A DNA stretch of 64,000 bases from Rapana venosa. Its lineage: Eukaryota; Mollusca; Gastropoda; Neogastropoda; Muricidae. Shown here piece after piece: positions 37,501 through 46,373 of this stretch. The notes under the pieces were generated by a model. The model searched no databases, had not been told where the DNA came from, and saw only the letters and a list, made by a program, of their open reading frames with translations. Both the position numbers and the translations under genes were made by a program. Numbering within the stretch: the stretch's first letter is position 1; each line of letters opens with the position of its first letter. The stretch covers positions 41,486,616 to 41,550,615 of the forward strand of contig CM054145.1 in assembly GCA_028751875.1 (NCBI GenBank), in the 5' to 3' direction.

Positions 37501-40348
37501 CTGTGAAGGGCATTTAAATGGAATCTATTTAAACCAAACTTTAGATTAGCCTGGAAACAGACATAGATGGCTTTGTATAGAGAGGTTTAGTGTTTTTTAC
37601 ATCAATCATCATATATAGGCAATTTTGAGAGTAATAACAATTAGAAATTTGCAGTCTTTTAACCACTAGACTGCCTTACCCCGGAAATTCTCCGGGGCTA
37701 AAAGTGCACCCTATACGCCAACAACCCGGAAAATTTCCAGGGTGTCGAACTGAAGTAAACAAGCCTGCTTCCTTGACTACAGTTAAAGGGAAACAACTCC
37801 AAAATTAATGGAGGTCACTCTCCTGTTGCTTGGCAACATCGAGCTGCAAAAACCGTGGCAAAAACGATCGTTTTTTCGCTCGTATTTTGTGTTTTTATGC
37901 ATGACTGCTTGGGAAGTTCTTGTTCAAAATTGCTGACACTTCTTGTTGAAGGCATAAATAACTTTACACAGCTGTAAAAGTGGCAAATAAAACTCTAGAT
38001 TTACCTAACATTGATGAAAATGATTGCGTATGATTCAGGAGATCGTGTCTTTAAAAAACAATGAATGAGATTTGGCCTAGACATATGTTTGACATTATTG
38101 AGATGGGGGTACTCGAATGACAGTGGTGATGAAGAAATCGTATTTATGGTCGATTTTTTACATTTTAAATATATTTTTGCAGTGAAATATCATGCTAACT
38201 AATTTGAGCTTGCCTTGAAGTAATCTACGATATATATACTGTCATTGTGTAGACTATCAGGAATATTCATGTAGTAGTTTCTGAGTAAGAGGGATATGAA
38301 CATAGCAGTGGTACATAAGAATTTTATTCCCCGGCATATAGGGTGCACTTGCACTGGGCAGTTAAGAGGTTAATTGCCGTACCGTAGGATATATGCTTTA
38401 AAAGTTCATAACCCTCTCGCAAGTCTAACGGGATAGTAACTAAATGTGATTATTCAACATTGCGTTCTCATTGTGCAGTTCTATTGACCCATTCATGTGT
38501 GTGTGTGTGTGTGTGCGCACGCACATATGTGTGCATGCGTGAAGAAGAAGAATTAAGACAAAGAAACAAACGTATCTGTGTAAATAGAGAGCAAATTTTT
38601 TGGTGCACCTTTCACTTATATTTACTAGCTTTGTGAGCAAGACTGAGCGGATTATATACACTGAGCGGATTATATATAATAAATATATGATCACAGATTG
38701 AGTATTATATTGAGCACACATATGGTATGGTAGGGGGACGGGATAGCCTAGTGGTTTACAGTGATGCGCTTGTGATCTACTGACCTGAGTTTGAATCTCG
38801 TTCAAGAGGATTTTTCCTCTGGAGTTAATATCAGTGCCGACTCCACTCCTACCAAAAGTCCTTAGGATGAGACTATAAACCAAAGTCCCGTGTGCGAACA
38901 CATGTAGAACATGTGCACACACATTTAAACCTGTTCCACTTTTCTGAAGAGTAGGACATTGTGTGCCGGTGGGAGCGGATGTCAAAATTGGCAAAACTAC
39001 ATACACATGGGGACTGGATGTAAAAAAAGCACATGAATGCTTATTCCATTATCCTTGAAATACAAGAATGAAAAAAACCCCACACATATACAAAGATAAA
39101 TAAAATGTCCATTGATTCCTTTATGACAGCGACTGAAGACTCCATCTTCACATAATTGTTACATTTATCTCTATAGATCTACACAACATGCTGATTGCAT
39201 TTGTACAACTGTGGTTTAAAAGTAGCCTGAATGAGCCTGTACCTCTCGCAGCAGAAAGACCGTGCCAGGGATCTGTGTCTCCTCATCTGACACATCTGAC
39301 TCCTTGATGTGAATAGAAACACCATCCTGTGCAAAGACCACCTGCAAAATTAAAAAGAAAATTTCTTATTTAGCCAATCCCCCCTCCCCCCTTACACACA
39401 CAGTCACACACACACAGAGTCTCACACACACAAACCAAAAGTCCTTTGGATGAGACTATAAACCAAGGTCCTGTGTGTGAACGCAAGCAGAACATCTTGC
39501 GCACACATTAAAACCTATTCGGCTTTTCGGAAGAGTAGGCCATTGTGTGCCAGTGGGAACCGATGACAAAATTTACAAAACTTCGTACATGCAGGGACTT
39601 GATGGAAAAAAGCACATGAATGCTTATATTCCATTATCCTTGAAATAAAAGAATAAAAAAAAAACAACCCAAACACACACACACACAAAATCAGTTTTCA
39701 TTTCAAGACCTGACAGAAAAAACGAATGAGGTCATGCATACCCATGAAGGCACTGAACAGTTGACTGGTAAGGCAGCACTGAACAGTGGGACAGATGACA
39801 CAAACATACCTAGCATGCACTCAACTTCGAGATGGGCTCCACTACTTGCCCCTAACACACTGACACTGCCTGCTAATTCAGTGCAGAGCCAAAGTGACTC
39901 CACAAAAAGTTAGGAACTGAGTAATTAAAAACAAAAACAAAAGCCCCAACTCGGAGTGCCCTGAATCTTTTCATGAATCATTAAACGACATGAAAAGCAC
40001 ATAATTATATCTATGAGACTGAACGAATTTGCTACTCGTCTTGCGCGCGCGCATGTGTTTGTGTGTGTGAGTGTGTGTGTTCTACATACTTTCTCATGCT
40101 CTTGCCTCAATTTTTGACTTGTTTCAAAAATCGAACAAAGGAATCTAGCCTTCCAGTCACAGCACAGCCTATGTTGTTTATGTTTTTACACCATTTTTGA
40201 TAGCCACATAAGATAAACAAGGCTGGATATCTCGTTCAAAATAGATATTTTAAACTGTGGTGAATGGAATTCGCTTTAAATTAAGATGACTGAGTTTGTT
40301 AAAGATAACATCCAATGACACAGTTACCTGTTTGTTCTGCAGAGCCAT
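19760..40348 (-). CDS. TBC1D15: TBC1D15/TBC1D17-like Rab GTPase-activating protein (15 coding exons)
   Basis: Joining the 15 exons listed separately gives about 638 residues, close to vertebrate TBC1D17 and slightly shorter than TBC1D15. TBC proteins stimulate GTP hydrolysis by Rab GTPases; vertebrate TBC1D15 acts on Rab7 in late endosome, lysosome and mitochondrial traffic (family knowledge). Exons 2-6 encode the N-terminal Rab-binding/regulatory region (QDGVSIHIKE; SFDLRDLKSVR; FSKVTSFLWDIL), ending in an acidic linker. Exons 7-14 form the TBC domain: GIDPAIRKEVWKFLL, the Arg-finger motif IxxDxxRT (IAKDVARTDRT across exons 9/10), the Gln-finger YxQ ([12 protein letters not shown], exon 11) and FCFRWILILFKREFSFEEV. 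Exon 15 adds a Pro-rich, acidic tail. The start MALQNKQ is the only ATG before the first donor. All junctions have GT-AG ends and agree in phase except exon 5/6, which is one base out, probably from a base lost in a T run. Exons 8-12 are present twice; the set at 27057-30240 is intact and is used here. The closest named family is TBC1D15/17 rather than TBC1D16. Confidence 0.92.
20857..20973 (-). CDS. TBC1D15: TBC1D15-like exon 14
   Basis: 117 bases, phase 0 to 0, acceptor TGTTTCAG and donor GTGAGA. It encodes VIWTDLPCKNYHLIFALTLL and ERERDTLINNQFGFNEILK, matching VMWTELPCTNFHLLLCCAIL in TBC1D15. Confidence 0.95.
21674..22045 (-). mobile_element. SINE, Leu/Ser-head family, tail type B
   Basis: It lies in intron 13. 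On the minus strand it has CACTATAGCCAAGTGGTTAA, the body (AAGATCCCATAATTCATGGC; GAACATACCAAGTGCACATT) and the shared 3' domain (GGAAAGCGGTTACCTTTGTG to the reverse of CCTTGGCTAGAACTCTGAGG). Homologous to 12870-13240. Confidence 0.78.
22084..22181 (-). CDS. TBC1D15: TBC1D15-like exon 13
   Basis: 98 bases, phase 1 to 0, acceptor CATTTTCAG and donor GTAAGC. It encodes SHDSGNFFFCFRWILILFKR and EFSFEEVPRLWE, matching YFCFRWLLIRFKREFSFLD. It is present once, just outside the duplicated segment. Confidence 0.95.
23090..23545 (+). repeat. old diverged SINE in intron (copy A; copy B at 27355-27800)
   Basis: GGCCTTCAGATGAGATGATG and CACATGCAGGGCATCTGTGC are recognisable as the SINE body otherwise reading GTCCTTCGGATGAGACTATA and CGCATGCAGAACATCTTGCG. 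The head is eroded. The two copies are one insertion seen twice because of the segment duplication. Confidence 0.55.
25577..25636. repeat. CA microsatellite
   Basis: About 30 CA units in intron 8 of copy A. The equivalent in copy B at 29869-29939 is interrupted. It creates a spurious Thr-His open frame. Confidence 0.95.
25979..26492 (-). mobile_element. piggyBac-type transposon, 5' end with partial transposase N-terminus
   Basis: On the minus strand the element starts at the TTAA (26493-26496) with CACATTTCGTACCGCAAACG. It has a subterminal repeat (CCGCAAACGAGA at about 26465-26480 and again near 26430) and then an ATG at 26276-26278. That frame begins MSKRRIQPPKFRENEVVLDS and runs through an acidic Ser/Asp/Glu-rich stretch (EEEEEEVAADLQPSTSRG) before breaking into intron-like sequence near 25979. 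An acidic N-terminus and TTAA targeting are typical of piggyBac/PGBD transposases. The DDD catalytic domain and the other end are missing, so the fragment is inactive. A host protein N-terminus is the alternative reading, made unlikely by the exact TTAA boundary. Confidence 0.72.
27057..27156 (-). CDS. TBC1D15: TBC1D15-like exon 12
   Basis: 100 bases, phase 0 to 1, acceptor ATTTTCAG and donor GTATGT. It encodes WHNFEMDQAGMKKQLLQIQQ and LMQFYDPELFSYL. Confidence 0.93.
28295..28395 (-). CDS. TBC1D15: TBC1D15-like exon 11 (Gln finger)
   Basis: 101 bases, phase 1 to 0, acceptor GTGATGCAG and donor GTACTG. It encodes [20 protein letters not shown] and [13 protein letters not shown], including the YxQ glutamine finger. 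The plus-strand paralogue exon at 60016-60116 is nearly identical, including the flanking intron bases. Confidence 0.95.
28707..28823 (-). CDS. TBC1D15: TBC1D15-like exon 10 (Arg finger)
   Basis: 117 bases, phase 1 to 1, acceptor TTCCACAG and donor GTGAGT. It encodes KDVARTDRTVRFYAGEDNAN and IQILYDILMTYCMHNFDL. The catalytic arginine is in IAKDVARTDRT (IxxDxxRT). No counterpart was found in the plus-strand paralogue. Confidence 0.95.
29349..29443 (-). CDS. TBC1D15: TBC1D15-like exon 9
   Basis: 95 bases, phase 2 to 1, acceptor TTTTCCAG and donor GTAAGT. It encodes NEYFCMKQQWKTITHAQEQR and FSILRERKNLI, matching DEYFRMKLQWKSISQEQEKR. The duplicate copy at 25060-25154 has the same length. Confidence 0.95.
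30137..30240 (-). CDS. TBC1D15: TBC1D15-like exon 8
   Basis: 104 bases, phase 0 to 2, donor GTGAGA. It encodes GIDPAIRKEVWKFLLDFSSW and ESTTEERQEERKRK, the first TBC motif (R..VW..LL). This is the intact copy; its duplicate at 25831-25932 lacks two bases. Confidence 0.95.
30727..30842 (+). repeat. solo SINE 3' domain with AAC tail
   Basis: GAAGTTGGAATGCGGCAACC ... GAGCTCTAGCTGAGGAACAA followed by an AAC microsatellite. It lies in intron 7. Confidence 0.75.
31185..31304 (-). CDS. TBC1D15: TBC1D15-like exon 7
   Basis: 120 bases, phase 0 to 0, acceptor CCTTAAG and donor GTAAGA. It encodes VKLPQTPQGDPLAEVQWKEV and FNEDGTVTCVPEVKEIIFHG, the entry to the TBC domain (EEWTKNIDSEGR..NVDNMKQMIFRG in vertebrates). 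The plus-strand paralogue has a same-length exon at 50099-50218. Confidence 0.92.
32085..32126 (+). repeat. solo L2-like LINE/SINE 3' tail
   Basis: AGCGCTATATAAATTCCATA followed by ATT repeats, identical in layout to the 3' ends of the L2-like LINEs at 45, 46.5 and 63.1 kb. Intron 6. Confidence 0.7.
32233..32447 (-). CDS. TBC1D15: TBC1D15-like exon 6
   Basis: Acceptor TTGTTCCAG, donor GTACGC, ends phase 0. It encodes FFHDPYSITLESFSKVTSFLW and then a Pro/Asp/Glu-rich linker (VTDITPDPDTETNQKDDDVD). FSKVTSFLWD matches FSKVTNYIFD of TBC1D15. The first two bases precede a T run where one missing T would explain the phase problem with exon 5. Confidence 0.88.
33355..33466 (-). CDS. TBC1D15: TBC1D15-like exon 5 (donor uncertain)
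   Basis: Acceptor TTGTGGCAG. It encodes SPTDPDVFLVQDHVADMLTR and then SFDELQLFSESSEQLVS. The best donor is GTGAGT (end 33355, phase 0), which is one base out with exon 6. A weaker donor, GTTTGG, ending the exon at 33348 would restore the phase without any sequence error. Confidence 0.8.
33830..34055. repeat. degenerate minisatellite (CATCTGGTTCACTCACT-like)
   Basis: Irregular repeats of 15-20 bases based on TCATCTGGTTCACTCACTCA in intron 4. Copies vary (CAACCGGTTCATT, TTTGGTTCACC). Confidence 0.7.
34178..34391 (-). CDS. TBC1D15: TBC1D15-like exon 4
   Basis: 214 bases, phase 1 to 2, acceptor AATTTTCAG and donor GTAACT. It encodes FTNGNTESWKKYDISFDLRD ... SVCFILKNSNTFPTLYFDA ... LLKEIDRFVHIS, the PH-like core of the Rab-binding region (SFLFSLTDLKSI and LVFCLKDDVVLPALHFH in vertebrates). 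Confidence 0.9.
34498..34525. repeat. CA microsatellite
   Basis: A CA run preceded by GCAC/GCACGCATGCACGC variants (34472-34525), directly upstream of a SINE fragment. Confidence 0.9.
34523..34735 (+). mobile_element. SINE fragment (body plus tail type A), first of a pair
   Basis: TCCCATGTGCAAACGCACAC, CATCTTGTGCACACGTTAAA, GTGTGCCGGTGGGAATGGAT and GGGGACTGGATGAAAAAATG, ending CCATCATCCTTGAAATAAAA. No head. A second, nearly identical fragment follows at 34769-34935, so the 3' half is tandemly repeated. Confidence 0.8.
34769..34935 (+). mobile_element. SINE fragment (body plus tail type A), second of a pair
   Basis: It repeats CATCTTGTGCACACATTAAA through CCATTATACTCAAAATAAAA from the preceding fragment, separated from it by a CA-rich spacer. 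Either local duplication or two insertions into CA sequence. Confidence 0.8.
35367..36419 (-). mobile_element. SINE, tail type B, split by a TTAA element
   Basis: Two halves of one minus-strand SINE lie at 35367-35415 (shared 3' domain: reverse of CACCAATGGTGAGATTTTGC) and 36087-36419. The second half has the rest of the 3' domain, the body (reverse of CATCTGAAGGGCTTTCTGTG) and the head ending CTAACCACTAGGCTATCC. Removing 35420-36086 rejoins CCCACCG-TTAA-GGTAGCCGCATTC, the normal SINE order. Confidence 0.85.
35416..36086. mobile_element. non-autonomous TTAA element (piggyBac-type MITE), copy 1
   Basis: Flanked by TTAA at 35416-35419 and 36083-36086, with inverted ends: TTAACCACTAGACTGCC on the left and the complement of GGCAGTTAAGAGGTTAA on the right. 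No open frame of transposase size. A second copy is at 37659-38373. TTAA duplication and short inverted ends are the hallmark of piggyBac-mobilised elements. The insertion inside a SINE gives both boundaries exactly. Confidence 0.85.
36473..36594. repeat. GT-rich microsatellite
   Basis: Irregular GT repeats with GCATGC interruptions in intron 3. Confidence 0.9.
36772..36874 (-). CDS. TBC1D15: TBC1D15-like exon 3
   Basis: 103 bases, phase 0 to 1, acceptor CACTACAG and donor GTTAGT. It encodes QDGHYLEWKAEEVMNSEWAV and then an acidic stretch. The EW pair matches the conserved W of the family's N-terminal domain. Confidence 0.87.
37659..38373. mobile_element. non-autonomous TTAA element (piggyBac-type MITE), copy 2
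   Basis: Homologous over its length to 35416-36086 (AAACAAGCCTGCTTCCTTGA; CTGTTGCTTGGCAACATCGA; AATATCATGCTAACTAATTT; GCATATAGGGTGCACTTGCA). It has the same TTAACCACTAGACTGCC left end and GGGCAGTTAAGAGGTTAA right end. Slightly longer than copy 1 through small indels. Confidence 0.85.
38735..39072 (+). mobile_element. tRNA-derived SINE, full length, tail type A
   Basis: Head GGGGACGGGATAGCCTAGTG, B-box-like GAGTTTGAATCTCG, body GTCCTTAGGATGAGACTATA, tail GGGGACTGGATGTAAAAAAA and CCATTATCCTTGAAATACAA. Same architecture as 13710-14055. Intron 2. Confidence 0.85.
39243..39341 (-). CDS. TBC1D15: TBC1D15-like exon 2
   Basis: 99 bases, phase 0 to 0, acceptor ATTTTGCAG and donor GTACAG. It encodes VVFAQDGVSIHIKE ... 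PGTVFLLRE, matching the start of the N-terminal region (EQEGVYIH in vertebrates). Confidence 0.88.
39430..39662 (+). mobile_element. SINE fragment, tail type A
   Basis: 5'-truncated: starts CAAAAGTCCTTTGGATGAGA and ends CCATTATCCTTGAAATAAAA. Directly preceded by CA microsatellite. Intron 1. Confidence 0.82.
40328..40348 (-). CDS. TBC1D15: TBC1D15-like exon 1 (start codon)
   Basis: It encodes MALQNKQ and ends CAAACAG before donor GTAACTG, phase 0. Upstream on the minus strand is the presumed 5' UTR and promoter; I see no clear TATA box. Confidence 0.8.
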
Positions 40349-40819
40349 TGTGGTAATTTACTTTCTGCTGCAACCCGTGAAGTGAATCCCGAGGCAATGT
40401 TGACATCTAGCAATGACGTAGTTTTTCTATTTTAAAAACTTGGACCAGGAACCCCACCCTGTGAAGGCAGAATTGAAATTCGGGCTGGATTATGGACCCA
40501 GCTTGTGTGGCAGCGTAAACAACAACGTGAGAGCCCATTTTACAGTTTCAGTGTGTATAACGCACGATAAAAAAAAAGCCATGGAAAAGTAAACTCATCC
40601 AGTTAAGTCAAGTCAAGTCAGATAGACAAACCCCACCAAAACCAACCAACAAACAAGCAATCAAACAAAACCTGACTCTTATGGGATTCGAACATTCGAC
40701 CTTCTGGCCAGGAATTCCATAGCTGTTAGTATATGAAAAAAAAGTTAGCCAGCTGGCTACTGGGATCACAGCATTACGTCATTTGATCTTCTTCGACGAA
40801 CGCTCAGACAGCAACTACT
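40349..40819. other. presumed promoter region of the TBC gene
   Basis: This is the upstream flank of the minus-strand start codon. The only motif noticed is TGACGTAG at about 40414-40421, a partial CRE match. No other gene is seen. Confidence 0.3.
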
Positions 40820-41117
40820 TTTGTCTGTCATATGAGCGAAAATGCGTTGCACTGCCGTTAAGGGTCTGACAAGTCAGGCCCAGTGCATCTGACTTCGGAA
40901 AGGGAGAGAATTGTTATCTTATAAGTCTTTTTGGAAGAAAAAGGCAAGAGAATGGACCAAGAAGGCAGATAATAGACAAGCACGAGTTGACAGGAAGATA
41001 AATAAAAGAACAAGGCAGAAGCAAAGAAAAGGATAGAAAAGAGAGAAATCCTAGCACAGAATTTCCAGAGTGTGGGGATGCTCCTAATACTGAGAGACAC
41101 CCGGCATCCCTACGGGT
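40820..41117. repeat. dispersed repeat of unknown type, copy 1
   Basis: It matches 49209-49481: TTGTCTGTCATATGAG.GAAAATGC, CACTGCCGTTAAG, CAGGCCCAGTGCATC, GACAGAATTGTTATC and CACAGAATTTCCAGA. No head, tail or coding motif identified. Confidence 0.75.
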
Positions 41118-41349
41118 AATCATTTAGTCTGACAAACACAAAAGAAAAAAAGATCAGTTTCTAAATTCCATAAAGTGTGGAACACCATTACACTGCATGA
41201 ACCCACAAAAGACTTGCTGCAAAATTTCCAGTTTGCAGAAAGAGCATCAGTGTATTAGTGTTACTTTTCTTAACATTTACTTTTTGGGTTTTAAAAATGG
41301 CCCATGTCCTTCACACTTGTATTTATGGCCAGAAATCTATTTTCCCCCC

Positions 41350-41699
41350 TGCTCTTTGGCTAGAGCTGCAAGGTTTATCAATGGTGAGATGTGTGCCTAT
41401 GCAAACGCTTTTGCCCACCACTAAGGAAACTGCATTCCTAGCTCCGGGATGATGTCTAAACACACATCAGTGTGCATGCATGTTTTCTGTCATCCGTTTT
41501 TACCTGCACGAATGGCCTACTCTTCCGAAAAGCAGAATGGTTTTAACATGTGCAAATTGTTCTACATGCGTTGGTACTCCTGGCCTGGTTTACAGCCTCA
41601 TCCGAAGAACTTCGGGGGGGGGGGGGGAGGGAGGGCAGTGGAGTCAGTACCTGTTAAATCATGAGCATAATGTTCTAACCAATAGGCTATCCCTCCCCC
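41350..41699 (-). mobile_element. tRNA-derived SINE, tail type B
   Basis: Minus strand: head ATAGCCTATTGGTTAGAACA at the right end, body (reverse of CATCCGAAGAACTTCGGGGG), and the shared 3' domain down to 41350. A G run at 41615-41628 interrupts it. Confidence 0.75.
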
Positions 41700-42238
41700 T
41701 ATGGCCCCTGGGCTATCAACAACAAGATTGAATTGGATTGGATTGGCCCCCTAAATATAATCTAAGATCCTTATTTTTCCTTTTGGCAGTTTTTATTATA
41801 AAAAAACACAAAACAAAACAACAACAACCCTCTACTGGCCAATTGCTTATGCCATTATTGTTCCATACTTGGCTGTGCCCCAGTAAGCTAACAGAACACT
41901 AAGCCAGGCTTATTATGGACAGACACTGATACCCCGTTACATTGGTGTCATGTTCAGCTGGGAGAAAGTTTCTGTTTCACACCCTATTCTTCCAGGTTAT
42001 CAAAAATCCACAGTACACAATAGGCTAATCAATTACCAGAACACTGTCTCCATAATTATAATGTAGGTAAGTGAAGTACAAACCTGAGCCCCCCCCCCCC
42101 TCTCTCCCTCCAACAGACTGTCTCTGTCTCTCTCTCCATTGTTGTCACTGACACAAACACAACACAGATTCTGTTCTATTAACGTGTACTATTCAAGTTA
42201 CACAAGCAATCCAAACACATTTTTTGCATGGTGCTATA

Positions 42239-42547
42239 GTTTCTGTGCGTGTGTGCACATTCTGAATGCAATGGTTACTTTCACTACACACAGATAAACA
42301 AAGAACACCCACGCCCATCCCCCCCTCCCCTGCCTACTCGCCCTCTTACCCCCCATCCCCCCCCAAAGGCTTACCCCCCCCCTCCCCCCAGTTTCTGTGC
42401 GTGTGTGTGCACATTCTGAATGCAATGGTTACTTTCACTACAGGCACACAGATAAACAAAGAACACCCACGACCATTCCCCCCCCCCCCCCCCCCCCTCC
42501 CTACTGCCCTCTCCACAAAGGCTTACACCCCCCCCCCCCCCCCCCCT
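42239..42547. repeat. tandem duplication of about 155 bp with poly-C segments
   Basis: TTTCTGTGCGTGTGTG..CACATTCTGAATGCAATGG, GGTTACTTTCACTACA and AGAACACCCACG.CCAT occur at 42239-42390 and again at 42391-42547. Each copy ends in C-rich sequence followed by AAAGGCTTAC and more C. Open frames across it are artefacts of composition. Confidence 0.85.
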
Positions 42548-43984
42548 CTAGTAATTCTGTGCTTGTCTTGTCTCAGATTCCATATGAATTATGTTGCCTG
42601 TAGTGTGTATGTGTCAATGTCTGTCTCGCAGACAGAAGGTCCAGAGACAAGAAAGCCAAGCTGTGACGGAAACAATAGTCTGGTAACAAAGCAAGGGACC
42701 AGACACGCCCCTGCAATGCACAAAAGGAGGGACAAAAGTGTCCTTTGCTCCAAAGGGAAGCAGGGGTGGGGGTGGGAGCAGGGGTGGGGGCGAGGAATTC
42801 ATACACATGACGATTTCGCGCGCTTGCGCGATTTCGTAGGCTAGGCTAGAAGGAAAGCATACTACACGAAAGTAGAAAGATAACTACAGTTAAAAGAAAT
42901 AAAAGACGACTTTATTCTGAATGTCAAAACGATTCTGAAAAAGAAAAAAAAATCCCCCCAAACCCAGCCTTAGCATTAAAAAAAAAAGAAAGAAAAAATA
43001 TGCCTAGGTAAGTCACGTGACCCCAAAGAAGGCGTCCAACTGGGACCATGTGACTTTGTTGACAGTCTTTGTTGCAGTAGGCCCAGGAGCAACCCATGCC
43101 CTGAAAATCCTGAGGTAAGTATGTAAGAGATTGGCACTCCGTAAGTTTTGAAATGAATTTGAAACTTTATGAATTGTGATGATGATAATCTGGTGTACGC
43201 AGATACTTAAGTGAAGATAGGCGAAACATTTCCATTCAAAAGTGTACACTTTTTCATACAGTTATCTAAGCTCTATCTAATCTCTCTCACCGACTCTGTG
43301 ATCGATGATCCGATGACACCCTGACAAAAGTGACATTGAACATTCAATGCTAGGCTTACTCTTGTGACCGGTTTACTGGTAAGTCAGTGTTACGTCTAGT
43401 CCGTCATAAAAGCTCTAATTCTGGCTACTTCAGTCAGTGGCCGCGTACCTGATTTCACTTGGATTTTATGAAGATGGTAGGCTATGACGCCCCCCCCCCC
43501 CCCTCCCCCCATTCTTGTTCTTGTTGAATTTAAACTGATGATATTATGTGGCTAATAATATCATTCGTACAGGACGTCATGATGGAGGGTTCATGAGCTT
43601 TTCTCCCCCCATGAGCTTTTCTCCCCCATTCCCTCTCAAGTCATTGACTTTTATAAGTGGTGATCTCTACTGTGGATTTTATTGATCTAACCTTGTTGGT
43701 CAGAAATTAGAAGAAAAAGATAGTGTAAATCAGTCTTGCAAAGAGCCAAACAGGCTCAGGGATCATTAGACAGGAAACCACAGCAGATGTGGATGAACAG
43801 GGGGTTGGGGTGGGTAGGGAAGTGAAATTAAGCCTACCAGTTGACATTGATACAACTTCATACAGTTGAAGAAAGGACAGTGTGATTCACTCTGAACTGA
43901 CTTAAAAAAAAAGTTGAACAACAAAACCAGCAGTTGTTAAACCCACTACCCAGCCAACTGTGTAATTAATGATGATTAATAATG
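42548..43984. other. no gene seen
   Basis: Intergenic sequence between the two TBC loci. A poly-C tract lies at 43490-43510. No coding exon resembling TBC exons 1-6 was found on the plus strand. Confidence 0.5.
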
Positions 43985-45180
43985 GCATCGACCTTGATAT
44001 ATGACCTCTATACACTGCTCCACTTTCACATATAATAAACCGTCATCAGATCAACCATCATTTCTATGCCAATGACTCTCAGATTCTTAGCAATGGTACA
44101 TCTGAAAATCTGCGTACTCTCTGGATAAATATGGACTACTGCCTTCAAGATAATCAAAACTGTATGATACAGAACAAGTTACAGCTAAATCCAGACAAAA
44201 CCAAAGCCATGCTTGTAGGGACCAAACACAAACTCTCTCCCATCACAACAGTTTCAATAGAATTCAGCAAGACATCAATTCCTCTATCCACTGCTGTGAA
44301 GTATCTTGGGGTTGTTATTGACAACACACTATCCATGCAAACATTTATCACCCAGACCTGCCAATCATGCTACTATCAATTACGGCGTATTAGTGATCAA
44401 TAACGTCATATTAGTATCTGTCCACTGATGCAACATCCAAACTAGTTGCATCTCTCATTCTTTCATGTCTGGACTATTGCAATTCTCTTCTGGCTGGTCT
44501 GCCAGCATCATCAATCCACTCCCTTCAACATATACAAAACTCTGCAGCTCGACTTGTCTTCAGAAAGAGAAAATCTGAGCACATAACTCCTCTCTTGCAA
44601 TCTCTCCACTGGCTGCCTGTGCCACAGAGAGTTAACTATAAGATCAGTACCCTTTGTTACAAATGTCTCCACAAAACAGCACCCTCCTTCCTCTGTGACT
44701 CTTCATCTATACACTCCTTCTTGTTCCCTCCACTCTGCTGCAGATACCTTATGCTTACGAATACCAAGATTCAACCAATCAACTGTTGGCCATCGCTCTT
44801 TCTCTGTTTCTGGTCCAGTGATCTGGAATGACCTCCCTCTCTCCCTTCGTCAAAGCCTACTTATGACACTTTTAAATCCAGCCTCAAGACATATTTCTTC
44901 CAAATCTGATTTCCCCCCTCTTGTTTCATCTCAAATCTATCCCTGCCTAAAACAGCCAAAATTCAATCACCCTGCCAAAGTGTATAATCTGTGTGTGTGT
45001 GTGTGTGTGTGTGCGCACGTATGTATGTACATTTGAAATTGTTAATTCTGTTAATTGTTATTAGTTGTATATATGGGTGGGCTGAATGCAAGCGCTTTGA
45101 TTTCTTTTTGCAAGATATAGCGCTATATAAATGATTATTCCATTTATTATTATTATTATTATTATCATTATTATTATTTC
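43985..45180 (+). pseudogene. 5'-truncated L2-like LINE, RT C-terminal part, copy 1
   Basis: It starts within the RT domain just before the catalytic motif: INHHFYANDSQ at about 44050-44095. It continues LQLNPDKTKAMLVGTKHKL, VKYLGVVIDNTLSM and TCQSCYYQLRRIS, then, after an insertion/frameshift, the C-terminal region ([15 protein letters not shown]). It ends in a GT microsatellite, CAAGCGCTTTGATTTC, AGCGCTATATAAATGATTAT and ATT repeats. Frameshifted several times, so not functional. The motif reads YAND instead of YADD. Confidence 0.88.
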
Positions 45181-45274
45181 TATTATTATTATTATTATAT
45201 GTGTGTGTGCATGCATATTATATGAATTAAAAAAAAAGGTATATGTGATGACTCCATTAATTTATAAATTATAG

Positions 45275-45617
45275 GGAATGTGATTTTATACTAAACAGCA
45301 CCCTCCCACCTCTGTGAATGTCTTCACCTGTACACTCCTTCTCGTTCCCTTCACTGTGCTGCAGATTCCTTGTGCTTACGAATACCTAGATTCAGCCAGT
45401 TCACTGTTGGCCGTCACTCTTTCTCTGTTTCTGGTCCATCAATTTGGAATGGCCTCCCCATCTCTCTTCACCAAAGCCACAAAGGCCTTCTTGTGACACT
45501 TTTAAATCCGGCCTCAAGACATATTTGTTTCAAACCTAAGATTTTCCTCTCCTCTTTCATTTCATAGCTGTCCCTGCTTTTCAACAGCCAAAATCCCATC
45601 ACCCTGCCAAAGTGTAT

Positions 45618-45660
<43 letters not shown>

Positions 45661-45791
45661 GTACATTTGGACTTGTTAGAACTATTATTTGCTATTGGTT
45701 GCATGTCTGTGCAAGAATGAGTTGAGTGTAAGCGCTTTGATTTGTCTCTGCAAGATACAGCACTATATCAATTCCATTTATTATTATTATT

Positions 45792-45844
<53 letters not shown>

Positions 45845-45870
45845 TAATATTCTTCTTCTTCTTCTTCTTC
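45275..45870 (+). pseudogene. 5'-truncated L2-like LINE 3' end, copy 2
   Basis: Only the last part of the ORF remains (RIPRFSQFTVGRHSFSVSGP, SIWNGLPISLHQ), then a GT microsatellite, GTAAGCGCTTTGATTTG, GCACTATATCAATTCCATTT and long ATT/ATC repeats to about 45850. It duplicates the 3' half of the adjacent copy at 44.7-45.2 kb. Confidence 0.85.
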
Positions 45871-46342
45871 TTATCATCATCATCATTATTATAAACTTAA
45901 AGAATAGAAGTGGACTAAAAACACAACAAAGTTTTTTAAAAACACACACACACACACAGGGGTCATGTTTAGACGCCATCCTCACAGTTGGAATACAACT
46001 ACCTTATGGTTGGTAAAAATGGTTGCGTGTACAAAATCTCACCATTGATGAATCGCAGAACTCTACCTGAGTACCGAAGAAGAACCCTCCCCCCAAAAAA
46101 ACAAAACAAAAACAAAACAAACTTGTTACAAACTACATTTTTAAGAATGACAAACTACTTTTGCTAATTCTGTTTGTTTCTTGGAATTTTCGCCCTGACC
46201 TATCACAAATTTAGTAATGTTTGAAAAGTGACCAGCTCAGTGTCTTGTCACAAGAACCTTCACCTAGAAATCCACAGATTCAGCCCAGATTTCCCTGAAC
46301 TTGGCTCAAGTCAGAATGGCGCTACCTGAAAGGTGTGTTTGT

Positions 46343-46373
<31 letters not shown>

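Noticed and set aside
38440..39006. 188-codon minus-strand frame
   Set aside because: It is antisense to a full-length SINE (38735-39072) and a GT microsatellite; parts of the same peptide recur wherever that SINE occurs.
36772..40348. Treating the N-terminal exons as a separate gene from the TBC domain exons
   Set aside because: Phases chain through all junctions except one single-base problem, and the order of regions matches the known TBC1D15/17 layout.
42266..42844. 192-codon Pro-rich frame
   Set aside because: Produced by C-rich tracts in a tandem duplication; no codon-level conservation between the two copies beyond base identity.
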